From contig NZ_CP008743.1 of NCBI RefSeq assembly GCF_002117145.1, positions 1,573,501 to 1,637,500 on the forward strand: a stretch of 64,000 nucleotides of DNA, read 5' to 3'. The stretch is from Candidatus Nucleicultrix amoebiphila FS5. GTDB lineage: Bacteria > Pseudomonadota > Alphaproteobacteria > Caedimonadales > Nucleicultricaceae. The notes beneath the pieces were generated by a model. The model worked only from the letters and a program-made list of their open reading frames with translations. It did not search any database and had not been told where the DNA came from. Both the position numbers and the translations under genes were made by a program. Positions 34,924-44,288 of this stretch are shown one piece after another. Each line of letters opens with the position of its first letter. The first letter of the stretch is position 1.

Positions 34924-36218
34924 TGAATTGTGAGAGCTTTGATCAATATATAAGATATAAAAAACGGGATCACCATCTTCTTATTCAGCCACGCATGGGG
35001 TTCTCAAATATTCAGACGATGACAAGTGGACTAAAAGCCGTTGCGAGTCTGTGCAGTAATACGGTTGGGACTATTACCATAGATAGCTATACGCGAAATT
35101 CAGAATTTCAACAGATCCGCGATGCACTCGAAAAACGCATTAACTTGAATGGTTATCCTCTAATCTCTCATGGTGCTCATATAACGCAATCTATGATACA
35201 AGAAGTCTCTGATTCAGTAGATTATCCTTTTTTCGTGCAAGTACGTCACGGTTCAGCGAAGCCTTTTAATCTTTTTAAAACGATGGTTAAAACAGGCATC
35301 ACCATATCTGAGGGAGGACCAATTTCTTATTGTATTCCCTATAGTAGTGTTTCAATTCAAGAATCAACGCAAGAATGGATTAAAAGCGTTCTATACTTTG
35401 TTGAACATTCAAAGAACGCACATATTGAAAGTTTTGGTGGTTGCCTTTTAGGTCAGCTTTGCCCACCATCGTTCTTAATTGCTGTGACAATTCTTGAAGG
35501 ACTTTTTTTTAGGCAACAGAATTTATCGAGCATTTCTTTGAGTTATAGTCAGGGGACAAATTTGATTCAAGATATGGCAGGTTTACGTGTTCTCAATAGC
35601 TTAGCAAAAAAATACTTAGGTGATGGGGATTGGCATATTGTTGTCTATACATTTATGGGATTATTTCCAAAAACGATAGAAGGTGCAAAGGCCGCTATTA
35701 AGGAAAGTGTTATATTGGCAAAATTAGGCGGCGCAGCACGTCTTATTGTAAAAACGACTGTAGAGTCGCAACGAATACCCACGATTGAAGAGAATATAGA
35801 AGCGATGATTTATGCGAATGAAATTGCTATGAATGTAGAAAAAAACATTAATAGTGAAACAACGACAATACAATATGATGCTGCTGAAGAAGAAAGGATC
35901 TTTGAACAAGCAATTAATATTATAGAGTCAGTTTTAAATTTGTCACCGCAATTTTCTAAAGCTTTTCCTATAGCATTTTCAAAAGGTCTGCTTGATGTTC
36001 CTTATTCATTGCATCCTGATAACTTACGTAAAACATCAGCAACTATTAACGACGAAGGTTATCTAGAATGGGAGAATATTGGTCATCTTGCTATTCCTCA
36101 ACGTACTTTAAATAGGAAGTATTTTAAAAAATCGGGTATTTCATCCAGTCAATTGCTGACTCTTTTAAGTTTTGTACAACGTAAATTTGATGAAAGATGG
36201 TCTTCAAAGGCTGCTTGA
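34920..36218 (+). CDS. Glutamate-mutase (methylaspartate mutase) epsilon-like catalytic subunit
   Basis: The protein is a TIM-barrel glutamate mutase E homologue: LIQPRMGFSN (Arg25), TITIDSYTRNSEF (Arg59), NGYPLISHG, FVQVRHGSAKP (Arg109) and ISEGGPISYCIPYSS (Glu131, Tyr137, Tyr141). By spacing, these match the arginine claw and the catalytic Glu and Tyr residues of the clostridial enzyme. It is 432 residues, shorter than the ~480 of clostridial GlmE. Such enzymes interconvert glutamate and 3-methylaspartate. The neighbouring ATP-grasp ligase suggests the product is joined to another molecule. Confidence 0.85.
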   Translation: MMNCESFDQYIRYKKRDHHLLIQPRMGFSNIQTMTSGLKAVASLCSNTVGTITIDSYTRNSEFQQIRDALEKRINLNGYPLISHGAHITQSMIQEVSDSVDYPFFVQVRHGSAKPFNLFKTMVKTGITISEGGPISYCIPYSSVSIQESTQEWIKSVLYFVEHSKNAHIESFGGCLLGQLCPPSFLIAVTILEGLFFRQQNLSSISLSYSQGTNLIQDMAGLRVLNSLAKKYLGDGDWHIVVYTFMGLFPKTIEGAKAAIKESVILAKLGGAARLIVKTTVESQRIPTIEENIEAMIYANEIAMNVEKNINSETTTIQYDAAEEERIFEQAINIIESVLNLSPQFSKAFPIAFSKGLLDVPYSLHPDNLRKTSATINDEGYLEWENIGHLAIPQRTLNRKYFKKSGISSSQLLTLLSFVQRKFDERWSSKAA

Positions 36219-36420
36219 AAGGGTAAATTACACAAAAAATTATTTTTTTTTGTTCATAAAACTCACGGTTTCTAAAAGCACTGAAACTGAAAACGCCAGT
36301 AAAATCAAGGCTTTAAGTGGTTGTGCGCAGCCAGTACCCAAATAACACAGTGACTTTTAAATGATTTTCTCAAAAAAAAGATCTATCGCAGGTCTTCAGA
36401 ATTTTGTAGTATTCCTTCTA

Positions 36421-36440
36421 AGTCCTATGTTTTTAGGACT
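36421..36440 (+). promoter_or_regulatory. Hairpin in the hup upstream region
   Basis: AGTCCTA-TGTTTT-TAGGACT is a perfect 7-bp dyad, 46 bp before the hup ATG. It may be a leader hairpin or an operator. The remaining ~200 bp since the mutase gene show nothing else clear. Confidence 0.4.
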
Positions 36441-36486
36441 AAATTGTTGTACAGGGATCATTATTAAACTGTAGAAAGGTACGTGC

Positions 36487-36762
36487 ATGAACAAGAATGA
36501 TTTAATTGAACAAGTAGCAAAAGTAACTAAACTTTCAAAGAGCGACGTTACACGCGCTGTTGGATCAACTTTTGATTGTATCGCAAAAGCTTTGAAGAAA
36601 GGCGATACATGTACTTTTGTTGGATTCGGAACATTCTCAACATCTAAGAGAAAAGCACGCGAGGGTCGCAACCCACGCACTGGTGCAAAGATTCGTATCC
36701 CAGCATCTGTTCAACCTAAATTCCGCGCTGGCAAGGCTTTGAAAGAAGCAGTGAACGGCTAA
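36487..36762 (+). CDS. hup: HU-type nucleoid protein
   Basis: The 91-residue DNABII protein has the HU pattern: MNKNDLIEQVAKVTKLSKSD, FVGFGTFSTSKRKAREGRNP with the Pro of the DNA-binding arm, and FRAGKALKEAV. It binds DNA without strong sequence preference. It is a single gene with its own terminator, distinct from ihfB at 18719-19006. Confidence 0.95.
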   Translation: MNKNDLIEQVAKVTKLSKSDVTRAVGSTFDCIAKALKKGDTCTFVGFGTFSTSKRKAREGRNPRTGAKIRIPASVQPKFRAGKALKEAVNG

Positions 36763-36780
36763 TTAGCAGAGCTATTTAAT

Positions 36781-36813
36781 AAAGGCCTCTCACTCTTTGT
36801 GAGGGGCTTTTTT
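36781..36813 (+). terminator. Rho-independent terminator of hup
   Basis: GCCTCTCAC-TCTTT-GTGAGGGGC (one G-U pair) is followed by TTTTTTT. Confidence 0.88.
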
Positions 36814-37688
36814 TATTGTTTTTGCAGAATTAAAACTGACCACTCATTCATTTTTAGCTGATCAATTAATCTATAGCCTTGTGCAATGTAAGCTTTTTCA
36901 ACATCTGTTTTTTGAGTTTCTAATAATCCAGATAGAATCACTAAAGACTGTGGACTTGTATGCTGAGCAATGGCTGGTGCCAGATGAATCAAGGGATCTG
37001 CTAAAATATTTGCAATAATCAAATCAAAAGGACTGCGAGCAATAAGGATTGGATTTGAGAAACCGTCACTGTGAAAAACCTCAATTTTATCTTTGAAATT
37101 GTTTTTTAAAATATTCTCAGATGTCTTAGCGATGGCATCTTTATCATTGTCAGTTGCAATTACTTTGGTTTGAAATAAGGCTGCCGCAGCCATTGCCAGA
37201 ATCCCTGTGCCACACCCTAAGTCTAAAATATTCTGAAATTTTTTCTCCTTTATTTTAAGAAGTGCCAAAAGACAACCCTTGGTAGTTTCATGCTGTCCAG
37301 TTCCAAAGGCTGTCGCTGCATCAATGTTGAAGCAAATTTTATCTGAAGGTAAAGTACCTTCAAAATGAGAACCATAAATATAAAAATCACCGATCTCAAT
37401 GGGTGGAAATGATTTTCGGTTTTCCGCAAGCCAATCTTTTTGATCAAGCTTAATAAGTTCAAAAGAAGAAAAATTGAGCCCCAGTGTTTCGTGAAGAATG
37501 TTGATTTGGTTTTTCAACACTTCATAATCAGGGGATTCTTCAAAAAGAGCTGTGACGCGCCATAAGTTTTGAGCCGCATCAATTTCAAAAGCCGATTGAG
37601 CAGCTGAGTCAAAGCATTCTGCTAACAACGGAATAACTTGCTTGTGAGTAATAAAAGTGAGCTGCCAAAGAGGAGTAGATTGAGACAT
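36813..37688 (-). CDS. prmA: Ribosomal protein L11 methyltransferase
   Basis: The 291-residue protein has the PrmA N-terminal substrate domain and a class I methyltransferase domain with motif I ILDLGCGTGILAMAAA, the following VIATDNDKDA, and the motif IV region DLIIANILADPL. It trimethylates L11. The PrmA signature TAFGTGQHETTKGCL is clear. Its start shares one base with the uvrD stop (TAATG), so they are probably coupled. Confidence 0.94.
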   Translation of the reverse strand: MSQSTPLWQLTFITHKQVIPLLAECFDSAAQSAFEIDAAQNLWRVTALFEESPDYEVLKNQINILHETLGLNFSSFELIKLDQKDWLAENRKSFPPIEIGDFYIYGSHFEGTLPSDKICFNIDAATAFGTGQHETTKGCLLALLKIKEKKFQNILDLGCGTGILAMAAAALFQTKVIATDNDKDAIAKTSENILKNNFKDKIEVFHSDGFSNPILIARSPFDLIIANILADPLIHLAPAIAQHTSPQSLVILSGLLETQKTDVEKAYIAQGYRLIDQLKMNEWSVLILQKQ

Positions 37689-39901
37689 TAGGCTTTCTCC
37701 AAAAAACTTGTGATAACCTTTTTAAGGCCCGAATGTTCAAAGTCAACATCTACTTTATCACCATGAGCATCAATCACTTGCCCATAACCAAATTTGATAT
37801 GAAAAACTCGGGTCCCAACTTCAAATTTATTAAAAGAAGAAGCTGAAGATAGAGACTTTTTTCCCGATGAAGTTGGTAGATATCGTGCTGGACCAGTAAC
37901 ATCGCGAATTTTAAAATTAGAAGACAGAGCTGTGACAGCCGTTTGTGAATCAACATGTTCCTTAGGAAGTTCGCCAATGAAGCGCGAAGGTAGGCTGGAC
38001 TGCCAGCTCCCATGAATTTTGCGATTCACTGCATAAATAATGTAAGCTCTCTGTCGAGCGCGTGTGAGACCAACATAAGCGAGTCGTCTTTCTTCTTCTA
38101 ACCCTTTTAATCCAGTTTCTCCAAGACTGCGTTGATGGGGGAACAGTCCTTCCTCCCAACCAGCGAGAAAAACAATGTCAAATTCAAGACCTTTGGCGCT
38201 GTGCAAAGTCATTATACTGATACTATCAACATTTTGATTACTTGAGTTTTCCATGACTAAACTCACATGGTCTAAAAAGCTTTCAATGGTTTCAAACTCT
38301 TCCAGAGCGACCACAAGTTCTTTTAAGTTTTCCAGTCGACCAGGAGCGTCAGGAGATTTATCTCGTTGCCACATTTCAGTATATCCAGACTCATCCAGAA
38401 CCATTTTTGCAAGATCACTTGGGGACATAAAACTTACTTGCTGACGCCAACGATCGACATCTTTTAAAAAATTAGCGAGAGTATTGCGTGTTTGACCACG
38501 AAGTTCATCGGTCTCAATTATCTTATAAGCCGAGGCCATGAGAGAAACACCTTCACTTCGGGAAATATGATGCAAGTTTTGCAAAGCAACGCTCCCCATT
38601 CCACGTTTAGGCGTGTTGATAATACGCTCAAAAGCGAGACTGTCATTGGGTTCGTTTATCAGTCGTAAATAGGCTAAAGCATCTCGGATTTCAAGACGTT
38701 CATAGAATCTTGGACCGCCAATAACACGATAAGGGATACCTAAAGTTAAGAGACGTTCTTCAAATTCGCGGGTTTGATGGCTAGCTCTGACAAGGATAGC
38801 CATTTTTGAAAGAGAGAATTTGTTCCTTTGTAATGCTTCAATTTCATCGCCTACGTACCGCGCTTCTTCTTCACCATCCCAAACGCTTTTTATGAAGACT
38901 TTTTCTCCTGCATCTGCCTCGGTCCAAAGTGTTTTACCAAGGCGTCCAGTATTTTTAGCAATAAGACCAGATGCAGCTCCTAAAATATGAGGTGTAGATC
39001 GATAGTTTTGTTCTAATCGAATAATGTGAGCGCCTGGAAAATCGTGCTCGAACTTCAAAATATTAGCAATTTCAGCGCCACGCCAACCGTAAATAGATTG
39101 ATCATCGTCTCCAACACAGCAAATATTTTTATGTCCTTGAGCAAGAAGACGCAACCAAAGGTATTGCGCAATGTTGGTGTCTTGATATTCATCAACCAAA
39201 ATATAACGAAACTGATGTTGGTAAAAATCAAGAATATCTGTGCATTGAGTAAAGAGAGTCAAACAATGGAGAAGGAGATCCCCAAAATCAACAGCATTAA
39301 GGATTCTCAATCGTTCTTGATAAATAGGGTAAATTGTTAGAGCTGGATTTTTAGGTCCATATTGGTTGGGTAAATTATTCTTATCAATTTGATCAGGGCC
39401 AAGACCTCGATCTTTCCAAAGGCTAATCATACCTAGAATGGCACGAGGAGGCCATTTCTTGTCATCAATGTTTTCTGCTTTTTGAATCTGTTTAATAAGG
39501 CGTAAAGAATCATCAGTATCAAGGATGGTGAAATTGGTTTTCAGATTAATGCGTTCCGCATGTCTTCTTAAAATACGCACACAAAGAGAATGAAATGTTC
39601 CAAGCCATAACCCCTCTACGGTTCGTCCAATCAAAGAACTGATACGTTCCCGCATTTCATAAGAAGCTTTGTTGGTAAATGTTACTGCCAAAATTTGACT
39701 GGGGAGGGCTTTATGATTACCAAGAATGTGCGCTATTCGCGTTGTTAACACGCGGGTTTTACCTGTGCCGGCTCCAGCCAATACTAAAAGAGGTCCTTCG
39801 AGAGTTTCGACTGCTTCTCTCTGTTGTTCATTGAGGGATTGAAGGTACGGTGGAAGCATTGGTTCAGTATCTATCTCGATGGTTTTTATGACATGTGTCA
39901 T
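37688..39901 (-). CDS. uvrD: UvrD/PcrA-type superfamily 1 DNA helicase
   Basis: The 737-residue protein has all SF1A motifs: NEQQREAVETLEGPLLVLAG with AGTGKT (motif I), FTNKASYEMRERI (Ia), LVDEYQDTN (II), GDDDQSIYGWRGA (III), LEQNYRS (IV) and LTRARQRAYI (VI). The C-terminal ~45 residues form the PcrA/UvrD Tudor-like domain (VGTRVFHIKFGYGQVIDAHG). It acts in nucleotide-excision and mismatch repair and clears recombination intermediates. It lies between dciA and prmA. Confidence 0.95.
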   Translation of the reverse strand: MTHVIKTIEIDTEPMLPPYLQSLNEQQREAVETLEGPLLVLAGAGTGKTRVLTTRIAHILGNHKALPSQILAVTFTNKASYEMRERISSLIGRTVEGLWLGTFHSLCVRILRRHAERINLKTNFTILDTDDSLRLIKQIQKAENIDDKKWPPRAILGMISLWKDRGLGPDQIDKNNLPNQYGPKNPALTIYPIYQERLRILNAVDFGDLLLHCLTLFTQCTDILDFYQHQFRYILVDEYQDTNIAQYLWLRLLAQGHKNICCVGDDDQSIYGWRGAEIANILKFEHDFPGAHIIRLEQNYRSTPHILGAASGLIAKNTGRLGKTLWTEADAGEKVFIKSVWDGEEEARYVGDEIEALQRNKFSLSKMAILVRASHQTREFEERLLTLGIPYRVIGGPRFYERLEIRDALAYLRLINEPNDSLAFERIINTPKRGMGSVALQNLHHISRSEGVSLMASAYKIIETDELRGQTRNTLANFLKDVDRWRQQVSFMSPSDLAKMVLDESGYTEMWQRDKSPDAPGRLENLKELVVALEEFETIESFLDHVSLVMENSSNQNVDSISIMTLHSAKGLEFDIVFLAGWEEGLFPHQRSLGETGLKGLEEERRLAYVGLTRARQRAYIIYAVNRKIHGSWQSSLPSRFIGELPKEHVDSQTAVTALSSNFKIRDVTGPARYLPTSSGKKSLSSASSFNKFEVGTRVFHIKFGYGQVIDAHGDKVDVDFEHSGLKKVITSFLEKA

Positions 39902-39910
39902 GAAGTATTA

Positions 39911-40417
39911 TCATTCCTTAGGCTTTATTTTATTTATTTCACCATAAAGGGATCGTCCCAGGTTTTGCAAGGCAATCACTAATTCATCATCAGAAATGGT
40001 TTCTTTAAGATGGAGTAAGTCTCTTTCTTGATCCGCATTTAAAGGCGCAGGAGATCGTGTAACGACAGAAGATTCTTGAGAAAAGGGTAATGGGCCTTGA
40101 ATAATTTTTAAACGTTCAATGGATTTATAGCCAAAATAACTATTTATTTTTTCAATCAACCAATGCTCGGAGTGTTGTAACCAAAGGCTGGCTCCGGAAG
40201 TGGCTTTAACATGGAGAATCGCACCATAAGATTTTGTGCGTCCAAAGCTGATTTTTTGGGGAACACAATGACGAGCAATGTTTTCACCAACAATTTTTGG
40301 CCAATCAAGAATAACCGCCGCTAAAGAAAAACCGCGCTTATCAAGGGCGGGTTTTAAGATGCGAGGTAAAACCTTTTGGATTGCGTGAGGCGTAAAAATC
40401 ACTTGTTTGGGGTTCAT
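39911..40417 (-). CDS. dciA: DciA-type (DUF721) helicase-loader protein
   Basis: The 168-residue product carries the DUF721 domain: ILDWPKIVGENIARHCVPQKISF then YGAILHVKATSGASLWLQHSE and the INSYFGYKSIERLKI block. DciA helps load the replicative helicase in many bacteria without DnaC. I chose ATG 40417 (AGGA five bases upstream) instead of 40492, because the latter overlaps mutY on the other strand and homologues start near here. It shares the mutY upstream region and is followed by uvrD 9 bp away. Confidence 0.78.
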   Translation of the reverse strand: MNPKQVIFTPHAIQKVLPRILKPALDKRGFSLAAVILDWPKIVGENIARHCVPQKISFGRTKSYGAILHVKATSGASLWLQHSEHWLIEKINSYFGYKSIERLKIIQGPLPFSQESSVVTRSPAPLNADQERDLLHLKETISDDELVIALQNLGRSLYGEINKIKPKE

Positions 40418-40483
40418 ATTATCCTGTAGGTTATAAAAATTTCCATTCACTATACCGGAGCAGGGTGGTCTAAGCAATTCATC

Positions 40484-41545
40484 ATGGATCAAGCTATATC
40501 CTATTTAAGAGAGAATTTACTAGAGTGGTATTGTCAGTATCAACGCCATTTACCTTGGCGCAGTAAAAAGGGACAAACACCTAATCCTTATTATGTGTGG
40601 CTTAGTGAGATTATGTTGCAGCAAACCACTGTGCCCACCGTTATTCCTTATTTTGAGAAATTCATTGAGCGATGGCCTCATCTTAAAGATTTGGCTGAGG
40701 CTCCTCTTGATGAGATTTTAGTTCAGTGGCAGGGATTAGGCTATTACGCACGGGCTAGAAATCTTTATCGGGCGGCCCAAACAGTCATGGCTCAATATCA
40801 AGGAGTTTTTCCTAAGGATCCACAACTATTAGAAACACTGCCTGGAATAGGTTCTTATACGGCAGGTGCTATAGCGTCTATTGCTTTTGGTTATCCCATA
40901 GTCCCTATTGATGGGAATATTATCCGTGTTTTTTCAAGATTGAAAGCCATTGAAGAACCCTTACCTAAGAGCATAAGCAAGATCAAAGAAGTATCTCAAG
41001 AGTTTGCTTCTGAAGAGCATCCAGGAGATTTTGCTCAAGCGCTCATGGATTTAGGGTCAGCTATTTGTACTCCTAAGAATCCTCAATGCGCAATATGTCC
41101 TTGGAATCGAACATGCGAAGCTCTGAGATTGAACAGAGTTGAGGATTTTCCACATAAAGCAGACAAGATTATAAAATCAAAGCGATTTGCGGTGGCTTTT
41201 TTCTTATTGTCTGATTGTGGATCTGTTTATCTTCAAAAACGTCCGGAAAAGGGATTATTGGGAGGTATGATGGAAGTGCCGACGACAACATGGCGATCAG
41301 ATGAGCCATGGGATTGGTTGACTGCAAGTGCTTGGGCACCCATTGATGCATCATGGAAAATGCTTGAAAAGCCAGTGAGACATGTTTTTACTCATTTTAA
41401 TTTTGAGGTTCAAGTTACGGTTGCACAAATTCAACAAAAGGAAGGATCTGGAATTTGGGCGCCTCTTCATAATTTAGGAGCTTATGCCTTACCAACAGTC
41501 ATGAAGAAAATTATTGCTCAAGGAACGCACTATTTTAAGGGGTAA
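40484..41545 (+). CDS. mutY: A/G-specific adenine DNA glycosylase
   Basis: MutY removes adenine mispaired with 8-oxoguanine. The 353-residue protein has EIMLQQTTVPTVIPYFEKF (catalytic Glu region), the helix-hairpin-helix LPGIGSYTAGAIASIAFG, the catalytic Asp in VPIDGNIIRVFSR, and the [4Fe-4S] cluster C-x6-C-x2-C-x5-C (CTPKNPQCAICPWNRTC). The C-terminal NUDIX-like domain recognises 8-oxoG. It overlaps rnhB by 11 bases, tail to tail. Confidence 0.95.
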   Translation: MDQAISYLRENLLEWYCQYQRHLPWRSKKGQTPNPYYVWLSEIMLQQTTVPTVIPYFEKFIERWPHLKDLAEAPLDEILVQWQGLGYYARARNLYRAAQTVMAQYQGVFPKDPQLLETLPGIGSYTAGAIASIAFGYPIVPIDGNIIRVFSRLKAIEEPLPKSISKIKEVSQEFASEEHPGDFAQALMDLGSAICTPKNPQCAICPWNRTCEALRLNRVEDFPHKADKIIKSKRFAVAFFLLSDCGSVYLQKRPEKGLLGGMMEVPTTTWRSDEPWDWLTASAWAPIDASWKMLEKPVRHVFTHFNFEVQVTVAQIQQKEGSGIWAPLHNLGAYALPTVMKKIIAQGTHYFKG

Positions 41546-42161
41546 CTCTAGAAGTAATATCTTTGATGGGACGAAAACTGCGACGATGATGAGAAGTAAG
41601 CCCGTGAGCCATAAGAGCTTTTTGATGTAGTTCTGTGCCGTATCCTGCATTAGTCTTCCATCCATATTCAGGATGTATGCGTGCTAAATCATGCATGATA
41701 TGATCTCGAGTAACTTTAGCGATTATTGATGCAGCTGCAATGGAATAGCTAAGACTGTCTCCTTTAATCACCGATAAAGTTTTGTAAGACCATTTTGGTT
41801 GTCCACGGCCGTCAATAAGAACGACATCGGGCAAAGTCGGCAATGCTTTTACGGCTCTATCCATTGAAAGATACGTTGCTTGTAAAATATTATATTGGTC
41901 AATTTCCTCCACACTTGCTTGTCCAATACCGAAAAAGCAAGCTTTTCCTTGCAGATTTATAAGCGCTTCAAAAAGTTTTTCACGTTTTTGTTGGCTCAGG
42001 GCTTTTGAGTCGTTGATGTGATGCAAAAGGCTTTTGGGGAATTTGTTGCGTTCAATAATCATAGCAGCAGCAACAACAGGTCCTGCCCAGGGACCGCGAC
42101 CAGCCTCATCTACGCCAACAACAATTCCTGGATATTGCTCTTCTAAATCAAAAGATGGCAT
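41535..42161 (-). CDS. rnhB: Ribonuclease HII
   Basis: The 208-residue enzyme degrades RNA in RNA-DNA hybrids and starts ribonucleotide excision. It shows GVDEAGRGPWAGPVVAAA (metal-binding Asp and Glu), NDSKALSQQKRE, LIDGRGQP and the late AAASIIAKVTRDHIM. It is the last gene of the minus-strand group aroK-udg-antiporter-rnhB, 7 bp after the antiporter. Confidence 0.96.
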   Translation of the reverse strand: MPSFDLEEQYPGIVVGVDEAGRGPWAGPVVAAAMIIERNKFPKSLLHHINDSKALSQQKREKLFEALINLQGKACFFGIGQASVEEIDQYNILQATYLSMDRAVKALPTLPDVVLIDGRGQPKWSYKTLSVIKGDSLSYSIAAASIIAKVTRDHIMHDLARIHPEYGWKTNAGYGTELHQKALMAHGLTSHHRRSFRPIKDITSRVTP

Positions 42162-42168
42162 ATGAATT

Positions 42169-43443
42169 CTACTTAAAATTATTTTTTATTAACTTGTGGA
42201 TTTTTCGATATGTGTTTTTGAAAACGTCTACTAATTCGGCTTCAGGTTCATAAGCTGTCTTTAAGTACTGTTTAAAAGTTCGTAAGTGTTTTGGAGCTTT
42301 ATCATGTAGTCTGCGTGCAGAAGCCATCCAGAGAGGGCTGATAGCTAATGAAAGAGCAGTTAAAACAATAATCATCTTATAGCCATCATCCTTAATAATT
42401 TTTGTGTCCATACCAATAGTGGCTAACAGAAAGGCAAATTCACCAACTTGTGAAAGTACTAACGAAACAAGGAATGATTCTGTCCAAGGGCGACCTAGAA
42501 AATGTAGAATAAAAATATTCATAAATGTCTTCCCTATGGTGATAAAGGTCAACAACAAGAAAACCTTAAGAAGGTTCTGCCAAATAAAATGCAAATCCAT
42601 TAAAAGTCCTACAGAGAGAAAGAAGACCATAAGAAGAACGCTTTGTATAGGTTTCGTCGTTTGGATCATAAGATCACGTTTTGCAGTGTTCCCTAAAATC
42701 AGACCGCCTAAGAAAGCTCCGTAAGCAGCTGATAATCCAATTAAACCTGAAATAGCCGCGATTCCAAAGCAGAACACGAGGGCTGCAATTGGCATGAGGT
42801 CATGATGTCCAGAAACAAGCTTTAAAAAAGAAAAATGAAATTGTTTGCGGCGATTCAAATACCAAAAAAGACCCGCTAAAATAACAATCGATAGACCAAC
42901 CTTTATTAAAATAGAGGCACTTACACCATTTTCATAGCTTCGTAAAAAGAGAATCATAGGAACGATTGCCAAATCTTGAGCGATCAAAATTCCTAGAGCA
43001 AGCTTGCCTGAGGATGTTTTCAGTTCATCCATACTCTCTAGCATTTTCACAGCCACGGCTGTGCTACTTAAAGCGATAGCAAAGGCGATTAATAAGCAAA
43101 ATCCTGTAGTCCAGCCAAAGAATGATCCTAACCCAAAAGTAGTGAGAAGACTGGCGCCAATTTGCATGGCTGCAGTAATGAGACTGATATGCCAAACGGA
43201 TCGAAAAGAATCGAAGCTTAGCTCCATGCCCACTAAAAAAAGTAACATTAGTACGCCCAGTTCCGCAAGGGCACTAACAAAATGCTGGTTTTGAATGAGA
43301 CCAAATATAGGAAAGCTTAGGATAATCCCCGCTAGAATATAGCCCAGTACTGCTGGTTGACGTAAACGTTCAAAGATTAAGCCACAGCCAAGAGCGGCAA
43401 CAACGATAAGGGCAATCTCTGTAAGGTGTATTTGAACATGCAT
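42169..43443 (-). CDS. CPA2-family cation:proton antiporter (Kef-type membrane domain)
   Basis: The 424-residue protein has about 12 hydrophobic segments of the Na+/H+ exchanger CPA2 type. Examples are GYILAGIILSFPIFG, LGVLMLLFLVGMELSF and the core FAIALSSTAVAVKML. The C-terminal ~55 residues are hydrophilic but too short for the RCK/TrkA-N domain found in KefB/KefC, so nucleotide gating is probably absent. It would exchange K+ or Na+ for protons across the inner membrane. Confidence 0.85.
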   Translation of the reverse strand: MHVQIHLTEIALIVVAALGCGLIFERLRQPAVLGYILAGIILSFPIFGLIQNQHFVSALAELGVLMLLFLVGMELSFDSFRSVWHISLITAAMQIGASLLTTFGLGSFFGWTTGFCLLIAFAIALSSTAVAVKMLESMDELKTSSGKLALGILIAQDLAIVPMILFLRSYENGVSASILIKVGLSIVILAGLFWYLNRRKQFHFSFLKLVSGHHDLMPIAALVFCFGIAAISGLIGLSAAYGAFLGGLILGNTAKRDLMIQTTKPIQSVLLMVFFLSVGLLMDLHFIWQNLLKVFLLLTFITIGKTFMNIFILHFLGRPWTESFLVSLVLSQVGEFAFLLATIGMDTKIIKDDGYKMIIVLTALSLAISPLWMASARRLHDKAPKHLRTFKQYLKTAYEPEAELVDVFKNTYRKIHKLIKNNFK

Positions 43444-43484
43444 AACAGAAACATACTTGGTTCAAAGAGAGGATCAAGAAAAAA

Positions 43485-44288
43485 TTAAATTTCTATCGCA
43501 AGTTCTTTTAACTTGTGCTTTAGACGCAAAAGATCTTGCCAGGCGTATTTCTTTTGCCCAGGAGACCTTAAAAGATAAGCTGGATGAAATGTAGGGAAAG
43601 CGAGGGCTTTAAATCCCTCATTTTGAGTTTCATAGTCTAAGAAGTGACCTCGCAATTTCATGATACCTTCAGTTGAGTTGAGCAGTGTTTTTCCTGCAGT
43701 ACCTCCAACCAACAAAATAATTTTTGGACGAATCAATTCTATATGTCGTTCAATGAAAGGTAGACAAGCACTCGTCTCTCCTGCCGTTGGTTGACGATTA
43801 CCCGGAGGACGCCAGGGGAGAATATTAGAAATATAAATATTCTTTTGACGGGAAAGTCCAATGGCGGCCAACATTTTATCAAGGAGCTGTCCGCTAAGCC
43901 CAACAAAAGGTTTACCTAAGCGATCTTCATCTGCACCAGGAGCTTCGCCAATTACCATTACTTTTGAAGAAGGCACACCATCAGCAAAAACTGTATGCAT
44001 CGCTGTGTGTTTTAAGGAGCAGCCTTCAAACAGCTCTAAGCACTCTTTGAGGTCCTGTAAAGTTTTGGCTGATTTGGCTGTTTCTCGAGCAGCTTTATCT
44101 AATTCATTTTTTGACTTTAAGCTGATCTTGCTCTGAGGGGTGACTTTCTTAGGCAATGTAAGAGAAGGAGATATGAAGTCTAGTTCTTTTTTTTGAAGTT
44201 TATTTTGAGGTTCCTTTGCAATGACTTCATCAATGCCCAGTGCTTTGTGAAATTCCAGCGTATCGACAATTTCTCGAATTTTGCTCAC
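43485..44288 (-). CDS. Family-4-type uracil-DNA glycosylase
   Basis: The 267-residue protein has the UDG superfamily motifs VMVIGEAPGADEDRLGKPFVG (motif A) and late FPTFHPAYLLRSP (motif B with His). Between them is NILPWRPPGNRQPTAGE, seen in alphaproteobacterial family-4 proteins. The N-terminal ~60 residues are a variable extension. Cys residues near 83-91 could be iron-sulfur ligands, but I could not identify a full set. It overlaps aroK by four bases. Confidence 0.88.
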   Translation of the reverse strand: MSKIREIVDTLEFHKALGIDEVIAKEPQNKLQKKELDFISPSLTLPKKVTPQSKISLKSKNELDKAARETAKSAKTLQDLKECLELFEGCSLKHTAMHTVFADGVPSSKVMVIGEAPGADEDRLGKPFVGLSGQLLDKMLAAIGLSRQKNIYISNILPWRPPGNRQPTAGETSACLPFIERHIELIRPKIILLVGGTAGKTLLNSTEGIMKLRGHFLDYETQNEGFKALAFPTFHPAYLLRSPGQKKYAWQDLLRLKHKLKELAIEI

